Notes: generated from the letters alone by a model not told the origin. Positions 1 through 12,998 are shown, counted from the first letter of the stretch. The stretch is 64,000 nucleotides of DNA from Leptoclinus maculatus (GCA_032191485.1 JAVDOI010000009.1:18147843-18211842), one strand, 5' to 3'. Numbers and translations: made by a program.

Positions 1-2061
1 TTCTTCAGGGAGCAAGTGCATGCAACAAAATGACTTCCATGGAAAATGATTCAGTCGACTTCAGTCAGTCATCACCATTAGTCAAGCGGAAGAGTAATTG
101 AGCTCATCCCCATTACATAAAAGACAACACTATGGCACAGGGATGTTATTAGGTGCGGGAGGGGAGGAAAGTGATGAAGAGCTCACTGAAATGAGATTGG
201 ATTTAAACAAGTGCGGCTACTGTCCTGGGGGCCTTACATGGATGCTCTTTGAGCGGATAGGTGGAGGCTCCATAATGATGAGACACTTAGTTTCCCTACT
301 GTTCAGATTTATGGGCTCCAAGGCCTGTTATGGTCATTAGGGGGATTGTGAAAGAAAAAGGGAAATGGGGTCGAGACTATATGAGCATGGGAGGAGGTGG
401 AAATTACACTGAGGGTTTTTCTGGTAACACAGCACTTTTGAACCATAAATCTTTGATCCTCTCCTCCCTATTTGTGCAATGGCATTTTATAATGGAAGTC
501 TCCCTCTAATTTCACACTCCAATTAGTAAATTACTGATGTCATAATATGCAAGTCCTGGGGTGATAATAAACAAACATCCAGAGGCAACCTGGTGAACTA
601 AAGGAAAAAATAGATTGTATTTAACGTAGCAAAGAATGTGTGGCTTTTGTTTGATTTGTTTTATTGTGTTCAAGGTTAGTCAAACAAACCTAAATGTACT
701 GTGCAACATTGACAAAAACGATGCCCCTCGAAACAACAATCAAATCTTTTTAATTTTGCATCATTGCAAAGTAAACCAGAGGAAACTTGAGTCAGTGAGA
801 TGGATCTCTGATAAATTTACCACCGCTGAAACTGAATGAATCCGTTGAATAACTCATATTGCATAATTAACTTTTATTATGCAAGATAACACATTTGCAT
901 GTATGTTACCCGGGGTGGATTTACAACAGAAAAAATAAAACTGATACTGTTGCCCAAATGACTCTTAAGGCCTTTACAGACGTAAAAGATACGAAAAAGC
1001 CAAATAGCCAACTCACCTACTAATAATTCAAATCAAAAGTATTCATTCTGGCAGCGATTTGAATTTGTGACGGTTCCAACACTGTCAAAAAAGACGCAGC
1101 ACTAGATCATTCACAGCAGAGCAAATGTTGTAAAGCGAGACTATAGGCAGTCCGGTTACAAACTGTCATGAAATCTGTGGTTACTCCATACTTCTAGTGA
1201 ACATACACCATACACCGGGCATGAGGAAAAGCACTATCTGAAGGAAAAAACTTGCTGCAAGCTTCATAACTAATTAAAGCTGCAAGCAACATTGATCGGG
1301 CCCTCGCATATTCACGCATGTCGAGGGTACTGGCAGGACTGTGGTCGATACGGCCATGCATTTCTGTGACCATCATACACTGCACGCACGAGTTAAACGG
1401 TATTTCCTGTGTCGACCAATGGCGTAGCCAGGTCATTTTGCCAGGTCTTAAGCCTCGATTGTTTTGAGTGTACCTCCGAATACAATCATAACTGTAAGCC
1501 TGTAAAAATCGACAAAAAACTGAATGTGTGTGAACGAGCTTCAGTGTTAGTAACATAACAGACTGTCAAAGTGAATGCAGGTCTCAAAACCGACAGTTTG
1601 TTTGTGCAGCTTGCTCTGACAATCACTGCTCAGAGACTCAAAGCGGGAAGAGTCGAGGAGAAATGGCAGAATGTATAGTTCCATGTGGAATAACACAAAC
1701 ATATTTTTGTAGAGAAATAGGTTTCAGCCAAAAGGTGATCCCATGTAGTCTAATCTAAAACATGAATTACGTTGGGTGCAGGTTGATTTTATTGAACAAA
1801 CTTCACGTTGCATGAAATTACTTTACATTACGGCCTGGCTCCAGAACGAACAAAAACAATTCAATTTACTATTAATGAAAACTCCACGTACAAGCAAGAT
1901 TTGGAAACCTTTTTAATCCAATTTCTGTTCTCCAAACATCTTAGTTTGCACATATATAGATCAGATAAGTCTTTTTCTGGTGGTGTGCCCACGAACCCTT
2001 TTAATAAGTTCAGAGTTTGGGTCGCTGTAATTATAGAATCCTGCTTACGGACATGGTTATC
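1..2061. other. Intron 4 sequence, nothing recognised
   Basis: AT-rich single-copy-looking sequence. The open frames here (up to 120 codons on the minus strand at 1194-1556) show no family motif, no splice context and no codon bias, and are read as chance. Confidence 0.6.
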
Positions 2062-3672
2062 AGTAGGTGGCACTATGACAATGAGTTAATATTGGCATGC
2101 AGAAGTCCTAAAGTCATGACAAGCATGTCAAGTTTGGGACAGTTTTGACAAAGTACAGTCGAGTTACAACAGCTTGATGGATGATGGTGAACCATGTAAA
2201 ATGGCTGCCACACCATATCCACGTCGTTCGATGAAACCTCAAGCTTTTAGTAACTTTTATTCACTAAGGTCTTTATATTGTTCTGATTAATTGCCTAGGA
2301 GGAGTTCCTTTAAGTACAGTGCCTGGAAATGGCAAAAACGACACTAGAAATTCATAAAAAATTCAAAATGGCTGACTTCCAGTTGGGTTTAGAGCATGGC
2401 CCCAAGATACTTTTTTTAAGTCCAAATGTGATTTATGTGCCTACCAAATTTTGTAAATCTATGTGAAAGATACTGCGAGGGCTGCATCGTCGAAATTTTG
2501 TAGGGGGCGCTATTGAGCCGACTTGCCACTCTGAAGCGTTAAGACCATAGTATTTAACTACATTTTGGGCTTTAAATCTGTGTGCCAAGTTTGGTTATGT
2601 TTAGAGCATTTTTAACCTCAATAGCACCTTCGTTTTTCACGGCGAAGACTGCAACGCCACGGCAACGGCGTTCGACGAAACATCAAAAGCTTCATGAACT
2701 GGCATTATGAACTTTTTACATTTGTGTGGAAAAGACTTTAACTTCCTGTTACCAGTAGGTGGTGCTATGACATTACATTACAGTCATTTAGCAGACGCTT
2801 TTATCCAAAGTGACTTACAATTCAGATTCTATCACATTTCTATCACATTTCTACACCGTAGGCATAGCTACGGGAGCAATTGTTGGGGTTAAGTGTCTTG
2901 CTCAAGAACCACCGATCCTCTGATTGAAGGACGGCCCTGCTCTCCACTTAGCCACAGCCACATCTAGACATAATTGGCCTGTAGATGTCTTCAAGACTGG
3001 AGTTTCATCAATTGTGTGAAATCTGGAAAAGATCTGATGATGTGGAGTTGAGTTACATCAGTTTATTTGTTCACGGCGAAGGATAGAAATTTGCCGACCC
3101 GCCATGTCGCCGCCCTTTAACAAATTCTTACAATCTTCACAATGAAGCATTATCAAGGTCTTAAGGCTTTCCTGACAACATTTGAGAGGGATCTGATTAA
3201 TCTGTGAGGAGCAGGATGTCAAAGTACACAACCTGTAACTTCCTGTTGCCACTAGGTGGCGCTATTACTATGATTCTAAATTGTCATATAGATGTCTTCA
3301 GGGTCAGGATGTTATGATATATATGAGAGATTTAGAGCAGATTAGACAATGTACGGCCGAGTTACAACAACTTCCTGTTTCGTGGCGAATAGTTCAAGTT
3401 ACAGAATCAAGTTACACATACCTACAACATTTCATACAGCTAGGTGAAACCCAATGTTGGGGCTACCCAAAAAGGGGCGCTGTCGAGCCAATTTTTCATA
3501 CCGCTGGACTCCCCAATCAGACTGCAATTTTCACCACCTTGCGTGCCAAATTTCAAGATCTTACCAGTATCCCAAGCACCTCCTTTTTGCGACGAAACAT
3601 GTACGATAATAATAATAAACATGAGAAGAACAGTAGGTCCTTCACTCCGACTATGTCGGTGCTCGGGCCCTA
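2062..3672 (+). repeat. Complex teleost interspersed repeat ('aggtggcgctatgac' family)
   Basis: Three diverged blocks begin with the same motif: agtaggtggcactatgac (2064), agtaggtggtgctatgac (2754) and actaggtggcgctattac (3252). Each is followed by attggcatgcagaagtc-like text, and 'gttacaacaacttcctgtt'-type phrases recur. The stretch ends with an (AAT)n-containing tail and tcggtgctcgggccctaa at 3655-3672, the usual end of this family. I know it as a long repeat common in perciform introns; its origin is unclear to me. The frames in it (3281-3673 and others) are not genes. Confidence 0.75.
2771..2970 (+). mobile_element. Nested fish repeat ('TTTAGCAGACGCTTTTATCC' type)
   Basis: Starts near cattacattacagtcattt and carries agcagacgcttttatccaa followed by gtgacttaca, then gtcttgctcaag and a gccacagccac end, the hallmarks of a widespread teleost repeat. 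It interrupts the host repeat exactly between ggtggtgctatgac and aattggcctgtagatg, so it inserted after that repeat. A possible 5-bp target duplication gacat flanks it (2769-2773 and 2967-2971). Confidence 0.65.
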
Positions 3673-3753
3673 ACTAGACACACAACAAAAATATGAAGCG
3701 AACACCAGATCATAATGTGGTTCTTCTCAAAGCTAGGGTCATGGTCAGTTAGG

Positions 3754-4030
3754 GTTGTGAGTCTGAAGGCCTCGGCCTCTCTTCTTACCTAGAGACACAG
3801 AGGTGAAATCTGATTGGATAAAAGCTCTACTTAAAACAAGCTGCGCTGGAAGCAGAGCAACTGAGGAAGACAGTAGCTGTGCAATGAGAAAATAAGATAA
3901 TGGGAAAAATATTTTTATAAATTATAATACATGTAGTGTATTTAATATAAATTATTAAATTATAAAATAGCTATAGCTTTGTGATTCTGTTTAGGTCAGC
4001 AGAGAAGGCCTTGAAGGCCTAGGCCCTGAC
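3754..4030 (+). mobile_element. hAT relic, 3' part of the same family as 8139-9724
   Basis: From gtgagtctgaaggcctcgg to aaggccttgaaggcc it is collinear with 9445-9705, sharing cagaggtgaaatctgatt, aaaagctctacttaaaac and agctgtgcaatgagaaaat. It lacks the 5' two thirds, and its 3' end has drifted away from the ggcccaccactg terminus. About 20 extra AT-rich bases (tagtgtatttaatata region) distinguish it. Confidence 0.75.
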
Positions 4031-5335
4031 CCTGATTAGGAACTTGTCAAATAGGGTCTATTATATTTGTATAATTTTTTGTTTGCATTACGTTTGTTTG
4101 AAGATGATTGAGTGAAATATAGATTTTTCAATCAGAAAGGTTTTGATATTTTTTGGGGTAAATGTTAATTGTGAATTAAAACATAATTTTTAACAGATTT
4201 ATAGATTAAAAAAATGAACCCCAACCTGTTGGGGTTAACAGGTTAGCAGCAGTGCTGGCTTTCAGAAGTGACAAGAGGTTTCCTGTCAAGGTTTGGGACA
4301 GATGTTTTGTGCCCCCCTGCTGCCCTCTGTTTCCACAGACAGGTTCACTTGTGGGATGACGGCGACTAAAATAAATGTCATAATTATCCGTTGCCCAAAA
4401 ACATACACCTTGACTCCTCGCTGTAAGAGAACAGCTCAGAGAAGACCCTGCATCCATCCTGCCAGACAACACAGAGACAAGAGGAGTTGTGATGGCCGCA
4501 GCCACACATGCTAATATTATTCCAATTCACTCAGGTTCATTTGGAATCCGTTTATGTGCTTTCAACCTGACATATTTTAGATGATGTGCACATATTTTAA
4601 CACTGTAGTAGGGTAACAAATGCAATTGTTATATTAATCACTTGTTTCTTAGTCTTTGAGTTGCTGTGGTGTTGGAGGTCCCTTCCTGGTGGAGCAAAAG
4701 GTGTGGCTGAGGACTCTTAGATCCTGGAGCCAGCTCATCAGACCTGTGTTACGAATGGGACTCAACATTAGAAATTGTTACATCAGCCCCCCGCAGAACA
4801 GAAATATGCAAACCGCTCAAGTGTTTTCCCTCACCTCGGTCGATATGATAAAGAGTTTGATTCTAAGGAGTGATTTTATCCTAGTTTGTCATATCAGGGT
4901 TGGCTCGGCTGCAGCGTCAGCGGGGGCTGGCGATGACGGGAATACACAGCAGGCCAACAAACAACCTGATAAACAAGCCAACAGACAGATGAACTGATAT
5001 CTAGTCAACTGTTGCAGCACCAATAGAGGATGTCAGCAAAGCCTCTATAACAGATATAAATGAGTTATTTAATAAGAATCTGAGCACGATCCATCAATGT
5101 TCATTTGTTCTCATTTATTGGTTCATTCCCTTCCCTCTGTTATTTTGTCCCTAACCCCCCCCCCCCCTCTGACACACCTCACACACACATACCCGCTAAC
5201 AGTCCCTTTACCTTCGGCCTCTTCTCTCTATCTCCCGCACCTGACAGCAATGTTTACCTTCTGTGATGAGCTAAAAGTGGACTGACAGGCCCACACAGCT
5301 TGAGGAGAGCAGTGGCCATGCAAGCAACGAAGAAA
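4031..5335. other. Intron 4 sequence, nothing recognised
   Basis: No gene. A 13-base poly-C lies at 5155-5167. A short dyad, aaccccaacctgttggggtt, lies near 4216-4235. Frames at 4206-4505 and 4656-4997 have no recognisable motif. Confidence 0.55.
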
Positions 5336-5945
5336 AGGTTACATCAGATGTTAAAATATCAAAGGCCCCTCCTTCTGCTGGTGAATTCTAAAACACCGTC
5401 AGACAACACAGGTGTATACTAAGGGCTTCCCTGAGGGAAGAGTTCAACGTTCAACTGATCTTTGGATACAATGAAGAAATCCCATGGTGGTAAAGCTCTA
5501 GAACATACCAACTGTATAATGGAAGTTAACCTGGTATTTCACTAATCTAAAAGTACCAAGGCAGCATGCCTGGATTCATCTGTCAGAGGTCCTCAGGTTA
5601 GAGTCAGGTTAGGGGGGAGGTGTGGTTAGGAATAGGGTGTATGTTGACGTTTCATAGGGTTGGGGTTAGGTGGTAAGTTGACATTTCATTCTTGAAGAGC
5701 AGACGACAAAACAGTCTCAACTCAAGGTCCACTGGAGACACATAAAGGTCACGAGGGATGTTGAAATATCAAAAGGCGCCTCTTTCAGCCGGTGAATTCG
5801 AATCACTTTCAGAGGACACAGGGTGTTTACTCAGGCCAAACAGACTGGACTTTCATACAATGAAGAAATCCCACTCTGGTATGCCACACTAGCTAGCTAA
5901 CTACCGTATAATAAAGTTAGCGAAGTGTCAAGGCAGCATGGGTGG
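5336..5945 (+). repeat. Two diverged direct copies of a ~200-240 bp unit
   Basis: Copy 1 spans about 5336-5580 and copy 2 about 5747-5945 (period ~410). Shared phrases in the same order are gatgttaaaatatcaaa / gatgttgaaatatcaaa, gctggtgaattc / gccggtgaattc, atacaatgaagaaatccca (identical), and caaggcagcatg near the end. The spacer contains ggttagg-rich text (5596-5670). Confidence 0.75.
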
Positions 5946-8130
5946 TTTAATTTGTTTGGGTGGATGTCTTTAAGTACGTCAGTTCAGAGCATTTCCGTTT
6001 GCAAAGACCAAATGCGTTGCAGTTTTTAACCGGTGGGAGGCAGAAGTAGTGTCCCTCATATTTGTAAATTCAGGAACATTTTATGAACATATGAGGTTAC
6101 AGCAACGCGCGGTGCACAGATCTGCAGAGAGCCAGGCGTGAGAGCAGGCAGGCGGGTTAGCAGGTGTCAGATCTGTGACAGCGCTGTAGCCCCAACTAGT
6201 GGAAAAGTCACGTCACGCTACTGAAGAAAACAATACAGACTGGTTCTAATCCTTGGCGTGTTGCAGGCCAAACAAGATGTCTGATGCACTTTCTAAGCTT
6301 TTTAGAATTTTTTTAGACGTCACCATTTCTACCATGGTCAAGGATAAGCCGTCAACCTCAAGATTTAAGCCAACATGGAGGATTTGTCCTGGAGCTGCTC
6401 AGAGCAATGACGGTTTGAATGTCTGCTGTTCCATTTCTACCTGGCAAATTATCCGGACCATGTAATACAGTCAACGTTAAAAAGCCAATTAATTAATGGA
6501 CGTCGACCTCAGATAGTTTTGTCAGTACAGTGTATCTACAATACAGCCACACGATATTAGTTACTTTGTAAACTTTTAATGGTTTTATTTCCGTAGCAAA
6601 TAAGCAAGTAATGACATTTCCAAAAGGAAAACCTGGGTCTCTTGGGGCTCGCTTGATAATCCAGCCTTGCATGGCAGCTGAATGCAGGTACTTACATTTT
6701 TTAATTCAATTTCACAAAAACAGCATTTGGTAACAACAACACTTTGTTCCCATGCAATCAATGAGTTAATGTGTGAAGTATAATCTTAAGTGAAGGCTAC
6801 CAAGTAGCAGAAAAGTTTATTTTTCGTTGCTGTTGATACATTCCACTTTCAGCTTGGCAGCACACCTCCATCTGCTGTTTTGACAACGGAGTGACAACAC
6901 ATATCTGCTATTCCATCAGAACAAGTTACTCCATCTGTTCTGCCTGCCTCTCCTTGCCATGTAGCCGTCAGCGCTCCACTGTATCCATAATTTTCCTTTG
7001 ATTTCAGAGCCCCCTTCCCTGTTTCATCACGCAAGACGCAACAAAACCACAATCAGACATTTCCTGATGAATGAAGCCATGCTTGACCTGCTGTCATCTC
7101 TCGCTCTCTCATATCTTAACTTTTTAGTGCCTATACATTGGCACATATATGCTCTCCTGCTACCATAGGCTTATTGTGGTGTTCTTTTGTTTGGTTGTAC
7201 TCTCTGTCTGTGCATATGCATTTTCACAAAATTGATTAGGACCCTGACTAATATGCCTGTGCTTTTTGGTCCTTTGTAATACTAAGTATACTTTTCCACC
7301 GTCTAGAATTAACCTGCCAAAGACAGCTCCCCCTATGATCATCGAATCATGATCTATTGTATTATTACTGTTTGACTCTAAGCCATCCATCACCTGTCTA
7401 ATGACATTAATCTTCCCCTCTGTAGCAGGTTGCCAACTCAGTGCCGGGGAGAACATTGGCTGAATCCCGTATGTGTTGAATTTCTCACTCAGTAATATAG
7501 CTGCTGCAGCCACTAAGACACCAGCTCCCTGCTACGACAGCCTCGGCCTTAATGGATTGTTGCACCTCCAGTGGAAATACAAACACACAAATTAAATGTT
7601 TGCCTTGACCTACGGGTTTGTTGTGTACTGTCTGAGGGTAATGCAATTGCAGCACAGCGTGAACACGCATTACATGTCCGTGCGGATGACTCTTTATGAG
7701 GTTAGAGCTGAACTATGAAAGCCCCTGTCCTCGTTAAACGCAATACTTGCAGTGTGAATATACGCCTGTGTTTCTCTGAAGTGCAAGTTTCTTTATTTTA
7801 ATGGGAGGATGGGGAATTTAAATTTCTCAGTGCTCAACCTGTGTTTGTGTAGGCTGGTCAGACTGCAGCGTGTAGACCAGCAGGAAGCATACCTTCTGCG
7901 TCTGTGTGCTCGCATGCGACAGCCCCGCTGTTCTGAGGTGTGCTGGGAAGTCACAACAGGTTAGGACAGGCACATTTTTAGAACATGAGTGCAAAACCAA
8001 AATATATTAGTAACAGATTTATTTGTTGCTTAGCTGAAACCAAATCATTTAAAATGCATTATATGATATGACAGGGGAGAGAACTGACTGGATGTTAAAG
8101 GAGCAGTCAACCAGTTTTACATGATGTAAC
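5946..8130. other. Intron 4 sequence, nothing recognised
   Basis: No exon or known repeat identified. Minus-strand frames at 7160-7513 (117 codons) and 7485-7670 overlap in different frames and match no family I know. Confidence 0.5.
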
Positions 8131-8138
8131 CATCATAG

Positions 8139-9724
8139 CAGTGGCGGGCCTTGCATTTTATACGAACACACGTATTCGTATTAAACCGTTCGGTACGAGG
8201 CTTACGAACCGAACAATATGTTTGAATAATACTAGTGCATTTGGAAAATGCAGAAGCTTAAATTGTAGGAAATATAATGTTTTCTGCGCTCACGTAGGAG
8301 ACAAGGGGCTGTGACCTCTGAACCCGGAAGAAAAAATGTTGTTCTGGGAGGCTACGCTAAACTAGCTTAACGGGAAAACAACAGCAGCAACACACATTCT
8401 GCTACACACTCGAGGGCACAGGCCATTCAGATATTAGATGTAAAAAAACAAATGCAGTTGACTTACCAAATACTGATCACTTAAAGACAAACTCCATCCT
8501 CCTTTCTTTGTTGACAAAGAGTTTAATCCCACGGTTAAATCCCAAATCACAAATCCGTTTCTCCTCCTCCTTCAGCCATTGAGGGTTTAAAAAACAAAGC
8601 TAGGTAAAAAAAAAAGAATCTACACCAAGCAAAATGCAAAAAATTTCATAATTTCTTCCATATCTTTCAATTTGAACTCTTACTCCTCCAACTAAGCTTT
8701 GCCAGCTTAAGTTTCGTTTCACGATAGTCACGTGCACCTCACTGCAGTGCTGCACCTTAAAACTGAGCTGACTGTTAATGCTGACGTAGTTGTAGGCCAG
8801 CTAGAAGGCTCTGACACGTCAAAGAATACGCCCAACATGTCAAACTAAAGATCTGATTGGTTGAAGACTATGACAATCAACAATATCATCCCCATTCACT
8901 TAAACCAGTGATTCTCAACTGGTGGGTCGTGGACCCGTTTTAAGTGGGTCGCAGGCCTTTGTTGTGATCTTATTTTGAAGCGCATTTTTTATGCAGCGGT
9001 ATTATTCCAGCATTTACGGTACTTGTTCAGCGGTGCAGGAAAAACACCGACCAATGCATTGTGAATCACATCACGTGATGCAGCTCAGCCAATCAAATAT
9101 GGGCATTCTGACAAGTTTCCTGACTTGAGTGAGATGTGCACACACCATGACACACGGGGGAGAGACGAGGATATACAGTAGATAGCAGAGCAGGACTATT
9201 GTAGTGAGAGTTGTGAAAGTCAAATCATAGGACGATTTCCAAAAGAGAAAAATTGCCAGAGAGACCAGAGTCATTAGACTCTGACTAGACAGACTCATAT
9301 AGGTGAATTAATATAATATTGTGGCTTTTTCACGTCACCCTGAATGAACTGAATTTAAAGCTGCAGGGCAATTCAGTGAAATAATTTGTTCTAAAATGAT
9401 GTGTAGTTGAGAACCGCTGACTTAAACTGCAAAGGGATTCACTTGTGAGTCTGAAGGCCTGGGGCCTCTCTTCTTACATAGAGACACAGAGGTGAAATCT
9501 GATAATCTTGTATAAAAGCTCTACTTAAAACAAGCTGCACTGGAAGAAGAGCAACTGAGGAAGACAGTAGCTGTGCAATGAGAAAATAACATAATGGGAA
9601 AAATATTTTTCATAAATTATAATACATGTTTACATTTAAGAAAAACTATAAAATAGCTATAACTTTGTGATTCTGTTTAGGCCACAGCAGAGAAGGCCTT
9701 GCTGGCCCTGACGGCCCACCACTG
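8139..9724 (+). mobile_element. Non-autonomous hAT transposon with perfect 8-bp TSD
   Basis: Termini are cagtggcgggcc (8139-8150) and ggcccaccactg (9713-9724), imperfect inverted repeats. They are flanked by catcatag on both sides (8131-8138 and 9725-9732), the 8-bp target duplication expected of hAT. No transposase frame is present. A second hAT sits inside it at 8906-9419, so this element is the older of the two. Its 3' part is duplicated at 3754-4030. Confidence 0.93.
8906..9419 (+). mobile_element. Nested hAT transposon with perfect 8-bp TSD
   Basis: Termini are cagtgattctcaactggt and gtagttgagaaccgctg, whose reverse complement is cagcggttctcaactac. They are flanked by acttaaac on both sides (8898-8905 and 9420-9427). 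At 514 bp it is non-autonomous. A central ~150-bp block (8965-9115) reappears in inverted orientation at 56755-56905 inside an hAT with different termini. Confidence 0.93.
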
Positions 9725-9889
9725 CATCATAGTCACTGAAAGTACTCAGTTGTGAAAACAGTTGTATAATGTCTTCTGTGGCTTCTTTTAGTCTGAGAAA
9801 AGAACTTTAGAGGATAAGCTTTGAGCCATACTAGCTGACTGATTTTAGGGAATACAATGTCAGTCAGCCGGTCTAGTGGTCCAACAAAG

Positions 9890-10280
9890 GATCTCAAAAC
9901 GATCAAATTAATTGCTATGAAAGTATCTGTTCCCGGAGAGGTTTGTAATGAAATGTCTCTTTGTGATGACTATTTGATGTGCTGCCATGGAATTTGGTAC
10001 AGATATCCAGGCATCCATGGTCTTCACACAATGAATCCGTAGAGCAGCCTACTGTTCCTAAAAAATGCTTAGGATCGGTTGAATGCAGATGTCAAATTCC
10101 CTGCACGTACCTGTATGTAAATGACAATTGAAATAAAATGTAATTATTTTTATTTTGGGGACCCCCTGACTTTTGATCAAGAGCTATCAGCAGCTTTGAA
10201 GATGAAATATCTCAATGCCTACCAGATAGATTCCCACAAAATTCATGGTTCCCAGTAGTGGTGTAATGGCATGCATGTGA
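9890..10280 (+). repeat. Diverged teleost repeat ('aatttggtacagatatccatgg' type)
   Basis: Contains tgccatggaatttggtaca, gatatccaggcatccatgg, ggaccccctgacttttgat and 'cacaaaattcatggttccc', phrases of a repeat very common in perciform genomes in which 'aactattggatggattgcc' alternates with 'ctgacttt'. The 61-codon frame at 9857-10042 lies in it and is not a gene. Confidence 0.6.
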
Positions 10281-12998
10281 ACCACGGATCAATTACATAG
10301 TTTAACCATCATAGTGTGAAATAAAGCTTTTGCCACCAATCGTTATCGGCCCATATTCAGTAAAAATATGCAATCTGGAGACCGTGTTAATATTACACTG
10401 TGAACAACAAATCTGTGTTGAGGAGGAGGAGAGCTAGTAACGCTAACGACACCGATGCTAACAGCTAACGTCCAAAGGTTACGTTTAGTTACTTGTGAGT
10501 TCAAATGTAATCATGTAAAATATATATATAAACTGCTGCACCAATCGTGACCACTCTTCTGTTAATCTGCCACTCACAACTTCATGAACGCACAATACAA
10601 ATGCACTGGGGAACCCTTTGATAACGACACAAGGAGCATGGGGGGGGGGGGGGGATCATAACGTTGATAATAAATAATAATCATTAATAACAAATAATAG
10701 CTTGAGAAGTATTCCATTCTGTCATAGGTCAGAATTCATATTCACAGAACTAGCTGATTGCAAATAATGTTTGATTACAGTGTGCAGCACTAGACTGTTG
10801 TCTCTGATGTAATTGTTGGATGAGTTACAGTAATTACTACACAGTCCATTAGAGAGTCACAGCCTTGTCTTTCAAGTCTGCTGAGGCATAAGCAGTTTGT
10901 TAATATTCATTCTGTTTACAAATCCCTACAATTCCACTGCATGTGACGAAAAGGAGAATATTTATCTGATTTCTTCCTGTTTGGAGAAATATGTTTCTCT
11001 GCATTATCCCTCAAATGCTACTAAATATTTGCCAACACGCCATCAGAAATATTGTAGATTTCATGTCAGCTACAGGGCAAGAAAGTTTTAGAATTTAAAA
11101 AAAACAGCCTGTTCTTTTGTCAAAAAGAAAAGATGCCAAACACCCAGTCTACTGGTAGCTCAAATGATTCACAGGGAATAAAACAAGACAATCCCTATTT
11201 ATTCTACGTGTGGAGCTTCTTGCCTCGACTGTTATTCTGTGTCAGCCTGTTTACATAACTCACTCACTTGGCACCACCAACATTGGCCTTATTCTCAGAA
11301 AGTAATTTGGGACTACATCAATGAGTAATTGTCTGCACAAACCCCTCACAGTCACGAGATGAGAGCCTGGAAAGGTCACCAAGAGTTGTAAATCTAAAAA
11401 TACCTCAATTTACTCAAGAAGGGGACTGCACTGAAAGTTAATTTAAAAAAACGTAATAAAAGAGAAACAAGAAGTACAACAAATAATTCACTGCAGCCTA
11501 TTTGTCCTGATATGCATTCTGATGTCTCACTAAACAGTTTCACCCCTGTCTCAAAGTTAAGTCCTCAGGGCCACACTAAACCACGGCTAAGCACCAACTT
11601 ACAGCTGATTAAATTCAGAGTGACCCAGTCTGAAAACTATTAGGCGGTTACAAGCTGAAAATGAGCATATTAAAGCTCTTCGCTGCTGGCTCAACAGTCG
11701 AGATGAAGGCGCCGAGGCCTGCGAGGGGAAATCAGGTTGAATTAAGCAACCGATAATATCTGTGTAAACCTCTTTTAACTAGATGACGAACATATTCTTT
11801 ATTTGCAACAATAGCCCCAGGAGGTGGTTGCAGTATGTGGATAACACTTTCACTTTCATGGATGGAATGGAAATGGGTGATGATAATCATGCCTGGGCCT
11901 TTTGCTTTTGTGTGCCAAGGTGTCCTTAGTGAGGATGCAAATTATAGCCACATTAGTCACATCCTCATAATACCTGTAATCTTCATTGCACTTAAACCAA
12001 CTACTTTGTCAATATTGAGTTGCAGAATCCAAGTCTTAGCCATCCTCTACCTGGGATATAGATCAAGCAGCAGTTGTTTTCTGCTGCTTGATGTATATCC
12101 CACCTTCATGACTAAGATGTATTTAATGAGTGAGATCAATAGCTGTTACCGTCATTGATCTTGTGAGTCTATTTCATGGGCAAGTAAGGCACACCTTATA
12201 TTTTGTATATTTTGTATGGATAATGTAAGCTGCTATGGGCTGTTTTTAATTAGCATTAGGAAAGACTGTTTTGGATTAAAATAACAGCAGTGACTGATGA
12301 GTAGTTTTTACTCCTTGCAATCCATCAGAATAATTTTGCCCGGAACCTTGGCTGAAGGCAGACAGCACCTCTCTTTCAACTACTCCTACCCAGACTTCAC
12401 AGGGATTTGAACTTCTTGAACCTGGCTGCCTTGTTCATCTTAATAGTTCCTCTTGCAGTCTAAAATAGCAGCAAAGCAGAATGTTCATGCTGAGTTTTAA
12501 AGCTGGAGCAAAGTAGTGGAGCTCAAAGTAAAGTTTAGTTTAGCTTTTTTAGCTTTCTGTGACTGAATATGTGTGAAAATAAGATTTAGAGGCAGATGTG
12601 AAACTTCACAGGAGGAAAGCAGCTGCTACCCAATTAGCTCAGAGTCATAACATCCACTAAATATAATACATTTAATTAAAAAGATGAAAATATAAAGGAT
12701 AAGCTTCATATATGGTAAGAACAATCTTGGGAGAGAGAGATAGTTAGCTAGCTGTGACAGCTGATGGGAGTCCTAGTGTGTTTGGCTAACAGAGCTAACC
12801 GCTAATGGAACTAAACACACAGCCGGACTGACAGTTTTTATGAGAGGGAGCATCAAACAGTCAGTAAACTTTAGTTTAGTTGCACAGAGCCGGTGCAGAC
12901 AGCGGCATTGATTAAAATAAGAGTTTATCTCTTGTTTAAGATGTGCGAGTAAAAAACACATCTGATACGCTTGCAGTCTAGACGGAGGTTACCCAACA
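10281..12998. other. Intron 4 sequence, mostly nothing recognised
   Basis: A 15-base poly-G lies at 10640-10654 and a strong hairpin at 12052-12102 (separate entry). No exon or family-level repeat could be assigned; 12530-12960 may be an old repeat. Confidence 0.5.
12052..12102. repeat. 22-bp hairpin with 7-base loop
   Basis: Left arm tgggatatagatcaagcag plus cag, loop ttgtttt (12074-12080), right arm ctgctgcttgatgtatatcc plus ca. Arms pair over 22 bp with a single G-G mismatch. Too short and too perfect for a typical pre-microRNA. It reads the same on both strands apart from the loop. Confidence 0.85.

Noticed and set aside
3281..3673. 130-codon plus-strand frame and its antisense
   Set aside because: Lies wholly within a known-type interspersed repeat.
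7160..7670. Two overlapping minus-strand frames of 117 and 61 codons, suspected coding relic
   Set aside because: I considered a retroviral or transposon protein but no motif supports it; the frames overlap without a plausible shift.
12052..12102. Hairpin considered as a microRNA gene
   Set aside because: The stem of about 22 bp with a 7-base loop lacks the lower stem and length of a normal pre-microRNA; kept only as a hairpin.
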